Assembly (NCBI GenBank): GCA_963734625.1
Contig: CAVTHW010000020.1
Location: 124,001-188,000 of the forward strand
DNA: 64,000 nucleotides
Source of the DNA: CAVTHW01 sp963734625
GTDB lineage: Bacteria; Acidobacteriota; Terriglobia; Bryobacterales; Bryobacteraceae
Direction of reading: 5' to 3'
Below are positions 20,216 to 27,772 of the stretch, piece by piece. The notes below the pieces were generated by a model. That model saw only the letters and a list, made by a program, of their open reading frames with translations, ran no database searches and had not been told where the DNA came from. The translations under genes and the position numbers were made by a program. The first letter of the stretch is position 1; each line of letters opens with the position of its first letter.

Positions 20216-21036
20216 GGCGCGGCCGTCTCCAATTCCTCGAGCGCCCGTTCCAGTTCCTGGCTCGAAGGAACGCGGTGGTGCCATTCCACGCGGTCCTCCA
20301 TGAAGGAGACTCCTTTGCCCTTGCGAGTGCGGGCTATTACACAGGTGGGCTTACCGCTCTCGACGGGCAACCGGCGGAACATCGACAGCAGCGCCTCGTG
20401 ATCGTGCCCGTCGATTTCCACGACGGCCCAGCCGAAGGCCTTCCATTTCTCCGCCAGGGGCTCCAGCCGGTTGGTGCTCTCGGTGGAGTCGCCTTGCTGG
20501 AAGCGGTTGCGGTCTACAATGACCGTGAGGTTGTCGAGCCCCTGGTGCGCAGCCATCATGGCCGCTTCCCAGTTGCTGCCCTCTTGAAGCTCGCCGTCGC
20601 CAACCAGAACGTAGGTGCGCCAGGCGGCCCCGTCCATCTTCGCCGCCAGCGCCGCTCCCGCGCCGATGGGAAGCCCGTGCCCCAAGGGGCCGGTATTGGC
20701 CTCGACTCCCGGCACACTGTTGCGATCGGGATGCCCACTGAGCGGGGAGTTGGGCTGCATGTAGGTGTCCAGGTCCTTCAGGGGGAAGAAGCCCGCGGCA
20801 GCGAGGGTTGCGTAGAACGCGCCGGAACAATGGCCCTTACTCATGATGAAGCGGTCGCGGCCAGCGGCGGCGGGATTCTTGGGGTCAACGCGGAGGACGC
20901 CGAAATAGAGCACAGCCAGGATGTCCGCCGACGACAGGTCGCCGCCGGGGTGACCGAGCCCAGCGCGGTGCACCATTTGCAGGCAACGGCGGCGGATCAA
21001 GTTGGCCTGCCGGCGGGAGTCCATCTGCATATCCAT
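20212..21036 (-). CDS. Transketolase, N-terminal (thiamine diphosphate-binding) subunit
   Basis: The 274-residue subunit contains the diphosphate-binding domain: HRAGLGHPGGDLSSADILA, SKGHCSGAFYATLAAAG, GPLGHGLPIGAGAALAAK and the GDGELQEGSNWEAAM motif, which binds Mg2+ and diphosphate, followed by VIVDRNRFQQ. It is the first gene of the leftward sugar operon, so the operon promoter should lie in 21037-21250. Together with the next gene it makes one complete transketolase. Confidence 0.92.
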   Translation of the reverse strand: MDMQMDSRRQANLIRRRCLQMVHRAGLGHPGGDLSSADILAVLYFGVLRVDPKNPAAAGRDRFIMSKGHCSGAFYATLAAAGFFPLKDLDTYMQPNSPLSGHPDRNSVPGVEANTGPLGHGLPIGAGAALAAKMDGAAWRTYVLVGDGELQEGSNWEAAMMAAHQGLDNLTVIVDRNRFQQGDSTESTNRLEPLAEKWKAFGWAVVEIDGHDHEALLSMFRRLPVESGKPTCVIARTRKGKGVSFMEDRVEWHHRVPSSQELERALEELETAAP

Positions 21037-21421
21037 GCGTCAACGCTCACTCATGCACATCCGAATTTACCACCCCGGCCCGACCGTGTCAACGAAGAAC
21101 GCAGCGCAGGTCAAGGTTCGACTGGAATGCCTCTCCCCGACCTTCCCCAGAACCAGGCGTGACTGCCCAAGTGGCTGTGGTATTGGGGGTACATCCCGAC
21201 TTCGGCAAAATGGTACCCGGGCCGGACTTCCACCTGATAGAACAACCCGTTCTTCAGGACGCACCATCGCCTTCTTCTTCGGAGTAGCGGTTAAGGCGAC
21301 CGACAAGGAGTTCGTTTCGGTTAACATGGGCAACCTGATCGGACTGGCGATCATGATGGACTCGAACGCGTGAACAGGCTACCGCATAGTTATGCACCGG
21401 TGACAAAGTTGGTCAAGCCTA
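21037..21421. other. Intergenic region between divergent operons
   Basis: This stretch separates the leftward sugar operon from the rightward DUF1593 operon. I see no convincing gene. A short rightward frame ending at 21373 (NMGNLIGLAIMMDSNA) lacks a recognisable family and may be a gene relic. A promoter for the transketolase genes is expected near its left end but no clear boxes were found. Confidence 0.35.
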
Positions 21422-21450
21422 TTGACTGCAGAAAAGATCGATGCTATTAT
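21422..21450 (+). promoter_or_regulatory. Sigma70-like promoter for the DUF1593 operon
   Basis: TTGACT at 21422-21427 and TATTAT at 21445-21450 are separated by exactly 17 bases, an almost consensus sigma70 promoter in an AT-rich patch. Transcription should begin near 21457. A perfect six-base inverted repeat follows at 21463-21468 and 21473-21478 (ATGCGC/GCGCAT, loop CCTT), a possible operator or 5' hairpin. The long leader to the likely start codon is about 190 bases. Confidence 0.7.
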
Positions 21451-21645
21451 TTTTGAGAATAAATGCGCCCTTGCGCATATTTATGCTGTATAAGTAGGAG
21501 TGGGAGCTCTGCCAGGCTTCAGCGCGGCGGTCGCAATCCGCGCCGCGCCGGCTTCTCAGGGGTGCAGGATGAACGGTCTCGCCGTCCCAGTATTCCGGCG
21601 CCGTTGACTCGACGGAGCCCGGGTGATAGCGTGAAACAATTTCGA

Positions 21646-23145
21646 ATGACTGACAAATGGTGCAAGAATATGCAACCTAGTTGGCGGAAAGAGAAAGCAG
21701 CGTGGACGCGCCTGCTTTCCGGATGTGATCGCAAGTTGTTGACTTGGACATGCCTCGGCCTGGCATTCTTGATGACGGCTTTCGCATTGTCCACAAATGG
21801 TGTCAATGCCCAACCGCCGGCGGCGCCGGCGAAGCCCGCGGCGGGCGGAGCAGGCGCGCAAGCGGCAGGGGCAGGCCGCGGGGCGGTGGCGGCCAGAGTC
21901 CGGCCGCGGGTTGTCGTCACGACCGACGGCGAGATTGACGACCGCTGCTCAATGATCCGGTTCCTGATGTATGCCAACGAATGGGACGTGGAGGCTCTGA
22001 TCCACAGCAGTTCGAGATTCCATTGGCTGGGACAGACCTGGTCGGGCGTTGAATGGATCAACGGTCAGCTCGAACTGTACGACAGGGTTTACAGTAACCT
22101 TCGCAAGCATGCCAATGGGTATCCCACGGCCGCGGAACTGAAAAGCAAGGTCTACGTTGGAAATATCACCAATGTGGGGGAAATGGAGAAGGACACACCC
22201 GGAGCGGACCGGATCGTAAGCCTCCTGTTGGACGAACGACCGGGGCCCGTCTATCTCCAAGCGTGGGGAGGCACCAACACCATCGCCAAGGCGCTCCAGA
22301 CAATCCAGAAGGAACACCCCGGCCAGATGGACAGGGTCAGCCAAAAGGCGATCGTCTACATCATTCTGGATCAGGACGATACTTTTCGGAAGTACATCGA
22401 GCCAAATTGGCCCAAACTGCAGGTCCTCGGAAGCTTCCGCCAATTCAGCGTGCTTGCCTATGGGTGGGCGAACGCGATTCCATATCCTCACAAGGCTCTG
22501 TTCGAGCGGCCGTGGATGGAAGGATACATCACCATGGATCGCGGCCCGCTGGCCGGCGCTTACGAGTCAAACAACGGCGCCTTCCGCTCCGAGGGAGACT
22601 CACCCTCCTACATGCACCAAATCGAGGTCGGGTTGCGGAGCCTGGAGAATCCGAGCTATGGAGGATGGGGCGGACGGTTCGTTCTGGAGAAGCCTGGGAC
22701 CACGAATGTGTGGACGAATGCGGCGGATGACGGCAACATGAACAAACCGATCTGGCGTTGGGCTAGCGCCTTCCAGAACGATTGGGCCGCCCGGGCGGCC
22801 TGGTGCGTGAAGCCTTATAGCGAAGCGAATCACGCTCCGATCGTCAGTCTGGCCGGGCCGGAGGACATCGGAGCTGCCCCAGGAGCTACGGTAGCTCTGG
22901 ACGTAAGCGGTTCGGGCGATCCGGATGGGGACAGGCTGCATTACTCGTGGTGGCAGTACCGAGAACCGGGCACCTACAAGGGAGTGGTAGCGATCAAGGA
23001 CGCGGACAAGGGGCTGGCTTCGGTGCAGGTCCCCGCCGACGCCAAGCCGGGGGATACGATTCATCTCATTGCGGAAGTTACGGACGCCGGAAAGCCGCCG
23101 CTCACTCGCTATGCGCGTGTGATTGTGACGGTGCGAGCGAATTAG
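21646..23145 (+). CDS. Secreted DUF1593 (nucleoside hydrolase-like) protein, copy 1
   Basis: The DUF1593 domain (Sde182-type, nucleoside-hydrolase-like fold) begins at RPRVVVTTDGEIDDRCSM, with the Asp cluster that in this fold binds Ca2+ and substrate, and runs about 330 residues (LQAWGGTNTIAKAL, GDSPSYMHQIEVGL, NPSYGGWGGRF). A beta-sandwich C-terminal domain follows (SGSGDPDGDRLHYSWWQYREPGTYKG). A membrane segment (LGLAFLMTAFALS) acts as signal peptide. The start is uncertain: ATG at 21646 is chosen, but ATG 21670 or an upstream ATG at 21463 are possible. Members have been linked to cellulose and other glycan use; the substrate is unknown. Confidence 0.8.
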   Translation: MTDKWCKNMQPSWRKEKAAWTRLLSGCDRKLLTWTCLGLAFLMTAFALSTNGVNAQPPAAPAKPAAGGAGAQAAGAGRGAVAARVRPRVVVTTDGEIDDRCSMIRFLMYANEWDVEALIHSSSRFHWLGQTWSGVEWINGQLELYDRVYSNLRKHANGYPTAAELKSKVYVGNITNVGEMEKDTPGADRIVSLLLDERPGPVYLQAWGGTNTIAKALQTIQKEHPGQMDRVSQKAIVYIILDQDDTFRKYIEPNWPKLQVLGSFRQFSVLAYGWANAIPYPHKALFERPWMEGYITMDRGPLAGAYESNNGAFRSEGDSPSYMHQIEVGLRSLENPSYGGWGGRFVLEKPGTTNVWTNAADDGNMNKPIWRWASAFQNDWAARAAWCVKPYSEANHAPIVSLAGPEDIGAAPGATVALDVSGSGDPDGDRLHYSWWQYREPGTYKGVVAIKDADKGLASVQVPADAKPGDTIHLIAEVTDAGKPPLTRYARVIVTVRAN

Positions 23146-23162
23146 GATACGAGGTCAGAGCC

Positions 23163-23597
23163 ATGAGAACGCTGCTACTAGGTGTATTGTTGGGTGCAAT
23201 TACGTTTGCGGCCTCGGGTGTCAACTACTCGGGGAAATGGGCGATTCAGGGCGCCGGCCGTGGCGGTCAGACCATCCTGGTCCTGAACCAGGTCGGGAAA
23301 GAAGTGACCGGGACCCTTGGGGCGAGGGTCGACGCGGGCGCCGGCACGCCGGTCGGCACCGAAGTTCTCGCTGGGACGGTGGAGGGAGACACCATCTCCT
23401 TCTATGTGTGGAGCGGCCGTGACCAGCCTATCAGGACGTACTACAAAGGCACGATGTCCGGCGAAGACACAATCACCTTCACAGTGACCAGCAGCCAGGC
23501 GGCCCAGGCAAGCGGTGGCCAAGCCCGTGGCGGCGTCCAGGCCACTGGCGGGGGCAGGGGCGGTCCGCAGGAGGTTACGGCGAAGAGGACGAAGTAG
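23163..23597 (+). CDS. Small secreted protein of unknown function
   Basis: The 144-residue product has a signal peptide (MRTLLLGVLLGAITFAASG) and a compact beta-rich body: YSGKWAIQGAGRGGQTILVL, then VTGTLGARVD, GDTISFYVW and YYKGTMSGEDTITFTV, a pattern of small beta-sandwich or lipocalin-like proteins common in planctomycetes and acidobacteria. The tail is Gly/Gln-rich. It lies 17 bases after one DUF1593 gene and 22 before the other, so it is part of the same operon. Confidence 0.7.
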   Translation: MRTLLLGVLLGAITFAASGVNYSGKWAIQGAGRGGQTILVLNQVGKEVTGTLGARVDAGAGTPVGTEVLAGTVEGDTISFYVWSGRDQPIRTYYKGTMSGEDTITFTVTSSQAAQASGGQARGGVQATGGGRGGPQEVTAKRTK

Positions 23598-23619
23598 TTA
23601 AGCAGCAGGTCGATAACTA

Positions 23620-25137
23620 ATGAGATTATTTGCAAAGCACACGCTCCCGATTCTGTGCGGCCTGCTGTGGACGATGCCGGCCGCTCTCCAGGGCCAATCG
23701 GGCTTTCCCGCTAACGGCGTCCGCATCGCACAGAAAGCTCCTGCAACCCAAACGGTGCAACCGAAGAAGCGCCTTGTTGTGCTTACCGACATCGAAGCCG
23801 ATCCGGATGATGCGCAAACCCTGGTGCGACTTCTTCTCTACGCGAACGACATAGACATCGAAGCCCTCATCGCTACTACCTCTACCCATCAGAAGTACCG
23901 TGTCGCCCCGGAGAGCATCCGCAAGATCGTCAATGCATACGGCAAGGTGCAGCCCAACCTTCTGAAGCATGATAAGGAGTACCCCGCCGCCCAAACCCTT
24001 CTGGCGATCATTAGACAAGGTAAGGCCGTCTATGGCTTGGAGGGTGTCGGTGACGGTCAGGATTCGGAAGGCTCGGACTTCATCATCAAGGTCCTCGAGA
24101 AGCCCGATCCCCGGCCGGTCTGGGTCAGCGTGTGGGGCGGGCCCAACTGCCTTGCCCAGGCCCTCTGGAAGATCCAGAAGACCAAGCCAGCCGCAGAGGC
24201 CGAGAAGCTCTATAGCAAGCTTCGGGTCTATACAATTAGCGACCAGGATGACTCAGGGCCGTGGATCCGCAGGACCTTCCCCAGCATCTTCTATATCCCT
24301 TCCAATAGCTGGAATGGAATCGCGGCCGCTGCCGCCGGCTCGAATACGGAGGTAGTGAGCCCAGCTTGGCTCGCCGCCAATATTCAACAAGGACATGGCC
24401 CGCTTGGTGCGCAGTACCCGGACATCTCCTATTCGATGGAAGGTGATACCCCTTCGTACCTCGGCCTCATCCGCAACGGCCTCAATGAAATGGAGCATCC
24501 CAATTGGGGTGGTTGGGGCGGCCGCTATGAATTCTACCTTCCTACTCCCCAGCCGCCTGGCGCGGTGCCCGGAGGCGTTCAAGCCGCAGGCGCCGGCGCT
24601 GGCCGCGGCCCTGCCCGTGAGCCCGAAACCCGTCCCATCTGGGCCACCGCCAACGATACGTTCTCTCCGGCCAGCATGACGAGAAGGCGCGGCCCGGAGA
24701 CCGACAATACCGTCGTTACCAACAATCAGGTCACCGTCTGGCGTTGGCGCACGGAGTATCAGAGCGACTTTGCCGCCCGCATGGATTGGACTACCAAGCC
24801 CTTCAACGAGGCCAACCATCCGCCTGTTGTCAAGGTCAACCATCCGGAGGAGTTCAGCGTCAAGTCCGGCGAGTTTTTCAGGCTGGATGCCGACGGCACC
24901 ACTGATCCCGATGGCGACTCTCTGAGCTACTTCTGGTTTCAGTATCCGGAGGTTGGAACCTACAAAGAGAGAGTGAGTTTCGGCTCCTTTGCGCCAAATC
25001 TCTATAACGTGCACACCATTCGGGCCCCAGAAGTGACCAGCTCACAGACCGTTCACTTCATTCTCAAAGTCACGGACAAGGGCACCCCACCCCTGACGCG
25101 ATACAAGCGAGTGATTGTTACCATTGTGCCGAAATAG
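23620..25137 (+). CDS. Secreted DUF1593 (nucleoside hydrolase-like) protein, copy 2
   Basis: A 505-residue paralogue of the gene two places upstream. After a signal peptide (LPILCGLLWTMPAAL) comes the DUF1593 domain with RLVVLTDIEADPDDAQTL (Asp cluster), WVSVWGGPNCLAQAL and GDTPSYLGLIRNGLNEMEHPNWGGWGG, then the C-terminal domain (DADGTTDPDGDSLSYFWFQYPEVGTYKE). A Gly/Ala/Pro-rich insertion interrupts the region around residue 310-335. The pair plus the small secreted protein suggests a periplasmic or extracellular glycan or nucleoside degradation unit. Confidence 0.82.
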   Translation: MRLFAKHTLPILCGLLWTMPAALQGQSGFPANGVRIAQKAPATQTVQPKKRLVVLTDIEADPDDAQTLVRLLLYANDIDIEALIATTSTHQKYRVAPESIRKIVNAYGKVQPNLLKHDKEYPAAQTLLAIIRQGKAVYGLEGVGDGQDSEGSDFIIKVLEKPDPRPVWVSVWGGPNCLAQALWKIQKTKPAAEAEKLYSKLRVYTISDQDDSGPWIRRTFPSIFYIPSNSWNGIAAAAAGSNTEVVSPAWLAANIQQGHGPLGAQYPDISYSMEGDTPSYLGLIRNGLNEMEHPNWGGWGGRYEFYLPTPQPPGAVPGGVQAAGAGAGRGPAREPETRPIWATANDTFSPASMTRRRGPETDNTVVTNNQVTVWRWRTEYQSDFAARMDWTTKPFNEANHPPVVKVNHPEEFSVKSGEFFRLDADGTTDPDGDSLSYFWFQYPEVGTYKERVSFGSFAPNLYNVHTIRAPEVTSSQTVHFILKVTDKGTPPLTRYKRVIVTIVPK

Positions 25138-25161
25138 AGATTGATCTGTAGCCCGTCGGTG

Positions 25162-25848
25162 TCAGCCGGCGAATTTGTAGCCCAGGCCGACGGCCGTGAG
25201 AATGAGCTGCGGCCGCTTGGGATCGGTCTCCAGCTTCTGCCGCAGCCAGGCCACATGCACGTCCACGGTGCGCGTGTTGGGCATAGCCTCGTAGCCCCAG
25301 ACCTTGCGCAGCAGTTCGTCACGCGAAAGCGTTTCCCCCGGATGCTCGATGAAATACTGAAGCAGCTGAAACTCCTTGGCTGACAGAGGAACCGGCTGTC
25401 CGTCGCGGGTCACTTCGGTGCGCCGCAAATCCACCTTCACCGCCCCGAATTGGTGGACGTTGCCCGCCACCTCTTTCGTGCGGGAGGTGCGCCGCAACAG
25501 CGCCTCGACCCGCGCCAGCAACTCGTCCATGACGAAGGGCTTGGTCAGATAGTCGTCCCCGCCGGTCTTCAGACCGACCACCTTGTCGAGCGTTTGCCGC
25601 TTGGCGGTCAGCATCAAGATAGGCGTCGTGAGGCCTTCCTGTCTGAGCTTGCGGCAGACTTCGAGACCGCTCTCGCCCGGCAGCATCAGGTCCAGAATGA
25701 TCAACTCAACCGCCTGTTCGACGGCCTGGCGGTACCCCGAGGTCCCGTCGCGGGCAGCGGCGACTTGATAGCCTTCCTTTTTTAGCCGGTCGCTCAAGAT
25801 CCTGACCAGGCTGGCATCGTCCTCTACGATAAGGATTCTCTCGTTCAT
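25162..25848 (-). CDS. OmpR/PhoB-family response regulator
   Basis: The 228-residue protein has a receiver domain (about 1-120; phospho-acceptor Asp in LIILDLMLPGESG, Lys in LTKPF) and a winged-helix DNA-binding domain (about 135-226; LSAKEFQLLQYFIEHPGETLSR, RTVDVHVAWLRQKLE). It regulates transcription when phosphorylated by the histidine kinase gene directly upstream, whose stop codon immediately precedes this ATG. Targets are unknown; it converges with the DUF1593 operon. Confidence 0.94.
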   Translation of the reverse strand: MNERILIVEDDASLVRILSDRLKKEGYQVAAARDGTSGYRQAVEQAVELIILDLMLPGESGLEVCRKLRQEGLTTPILMLTAKRQTLDKVVGLKTGGDDYLTKPFVMDELLARVEALLRRTSRTKEVAGNVHQFGAVKVDLRRTEVTRDGQPVPLSAKEFQLLQYFIEHPGETLSRDELLRKVWGYEAMPNTRTVDVHVAWLRQKLETDPKRPQLILTAVGLGYKFAG

Positions 25849-27585
25849 CTATACCGTCCGTTCGGCTGGGGCCTCAACCGGAGCCGCCGCAAGGTGCAGC
25901 GTGAACGCCGCCCCCCACCCGAGCCGGCTGGAAACGTCAACCCGCCCGCCCATCGCCTCCATCATTCTTTGGACGAGGTGAAGCCCCAATCCGACACCAC
26001 GAATCTGAGCGTCCCGGGCCGCCTTAGTCCGAAAGAACGGCTCGAACACCCGGGGTATGTCCTCCGGAGGGATCCCCGGCCCCTTATCCTCAACACTGAT
26101 CTCGACCATCGCCGGCTCCGACCCAGGGGTGGAGCGCGCCCGCACGGCGACCCAGCGGCCGGCCCGGCCGTACTTGACCGCGTTGCTCAAGAGGTTCTCC
26201 AAACATTGGCCCAAAGCGCCCGCGTCGCCCATGACCGGCGGCAGGTCTTCCGCGATCTTCTTATCGACGGCGAAGCCCGCTTCCGCCAGCAGCGGTGCGG
26301 CGGCTTCCAGCGCGCGTTCTATCACCGGGCCGACTTCGACGGGTTGCAGGCCGTACTCGAGCCGGCCGGCCTGTCCGGCGGCGAACAGCAATACCTCGTC
26401 CACCATCTTCGCCAGCCGGCGGCTCTCATCCCGGATCATGCCGCCGTACTCCCGCGTCTGTTCCGGATTGTCCATGACGCCATCCGCCAGGTTGTCGGCG
26501 GCCGAATTGATGACGGCCAGCGGCGTGCAAAGCTCGTGGGATACACCGGCCACAAACTCCATCTGAAGCTCCGCCAGCCGGTGGGTGCGCCGGGAGAGTT
26601 CGAGAATCAAGGCAGTGCATGCGGCCAGAGCGAACAGCAGCCCAAAGCTGATGGCCAGGTTCTTCCAGCGAACCGACGCCACCGCGGCTTCCAGCGTGCC
26701 CGAAGCGTGGCGAACCACGACCTGCCATTGCCGATTCTCGCTGGCTGGCATCACCATAGGACCCGCGCGGCGGCCTGGCGGAGTGTTTCCCGGATCGAGC
26801 AGGTTGGCGAATGCGTCGGGCGGGGAACCGGCGTCAGGCGCTGGCGCGCCGGCCGGATAGATCACCCGGTTTGGCGGCCCCGCGCTTTGCACCAGCACGT
26901 CAAAGCCCTCGGCCTGCCCTCTGCCGAAGTACCGCGCCGCCAATTCGGGCAAGAACTCCTGCTGCAAGAACGGGAGGTTAAGCTCCACTACCAGAAACCC
27001 GGTTTGCTGGGCCTCGGTCGCCCGCACGCTGTACTCCTGGGAGAACTGAAAGAAGGGGCGAGCGACCGCCGGCGGATCGTCATAGAAGGTCCATGGAAAG
27101 CGGTAAGCCTCCCGCTCCGAGATCCTAGCCAGGTCCGCCCCCTGCTGCCAATCCAACTGCCGCCGGAGCGGTTCCAGCCGTCCGGGCCAGTCGCTTACCT
27201 CGAAGCGGCCGGTCTTCAGATTCAGCTTCCGCAATTCAGGTGCACGCGAAGGGCCCGTGACGTAGAGATACAAGGCCGCGACCAGCTTCTGATGGGTGCT
27301 CGCGGACTCCCAGTTGAAGTACTGCTCGGAGAGGTTCCGCTCCAGATCGGCAGCCGGCGCGGCCGGGTCCACCAGCAGGAAGGAAGCCATGCGCGTCAGC
27401 GCGGCCAGGAATTCCGCGCCGAACTGCTTGGCCCCGGTGGTCAGCGTCGCCTTGATTCTGTCTTCCTCGGCCTGGCTGATCTGGCTGGTCCAGCGATATT
27501 GGAGGATCGCCAGAATCAGAACGATGACCCACACGGTGATCGTCGCGCTCAGGGCCAACGTGGACCTGGCAGCCGGCTTCCCCAT
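25849..27585 (-). CDS. Membrane sensor histidine kinase
   Basis: From the ATG at 27583-27585 the protein has about 578 residues. One membrane helix (about 8-29) and a second near 305-330 enclose a periplasmic sensor domain of about 275 residues without a recognised family. The cytoplasmic part has the HisKA phospho-acceptor box (GVSHELCTPLAVI) and an HATPase_c domain (LENLLSNAVKYG, DKGPGIPPEDIPRVFEPFFR, GVGLGLHLVQRMMEAMGG). There is no HAMP domain. A longer start at 27639 is possible but unlikely since it would put 18 polar residues ahead of the first helix. Confidence 0.92.
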   Translation of the reverse strand: MGKPAARSTLALSATITVWVIVLILAILQYRWTSQISQAEEDRIKATLTTGAKQFGAEFLAALTRMASFLLVDPAAPAADLERNLSEQYFNWESASTHQKLVAALYLYVTGPSRAPELRKLNLKTGRFEVSDWPGRLEPLRRQLDWQQGADLARISEREAYRFPWTFYDDPPAVARPFFQFSQEYSVRATEAQQTGFLVVELNLPFLQQEFLPELAARYFGRGQAEGFDVLVQSAGPPNRVIYPAGAPAPDAGSPPDAFANLLDPGNTPPGRRAGPMVMPASENRQWQVVVRHASGTLEAAVASVRWKNLAISFGLLFALAACTALILELSRRTHRLAELQMEFVAGVSHELCTPLAVINSAADNLADGVMDNPEQTREYGGMIRDESRRLAKMVDEVLLFAAGQAGRLEYGLQPVEVGPVIERALEAAAPLLAEAGFAVDKKIAEDLPPVMGDAGALGQCLENLLSNAVKYGRAGRWVAVRARSTPGSEPAMVEISVEDKGPGIPPEDIPRVFEPFFRTKAARDAQIRGVGLGLHLVQRMMEAMGGRVDVSSRLGWGAAFTLHLAAAPVEAPAERTV

Positions 27586-27646
27586 GAATGTGATGATGAC
27601 ACCACGCCCGGCGAGAGGGCAATGGCAGGGGGTGCACAACCTAAGA

Positions 27647-27699
27647 GTGAGACGCCGGGCAGAAGCCCGGCGGCAGCCAGAAATGGCTGCCCCACAAGC
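27647..27699. repeat. 53-bp REP-like double hairpin, copy A
   Basis: This 53-base block is 51/53 identical to 38981-39033. Each copy contains two neighbouring hairpins: GCCGGGC/GCCCGGC with a four-base loop, and GGCAGCCA/TGGCTGCC with loop GAAA. It lies between the caspase gene end and the histidine kinase start. Dispersed intergenic double hairpins of this kind are REP/BIME-type elements. Confidence 0.85.
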
Positions 27700-27772
27700 A
27701 CGCCGGCGATTCCACTGGGTCAGTGGTCTGCGGCGTCGCCAACGGGAGACGACAACAGCGGGATCGACTGGG

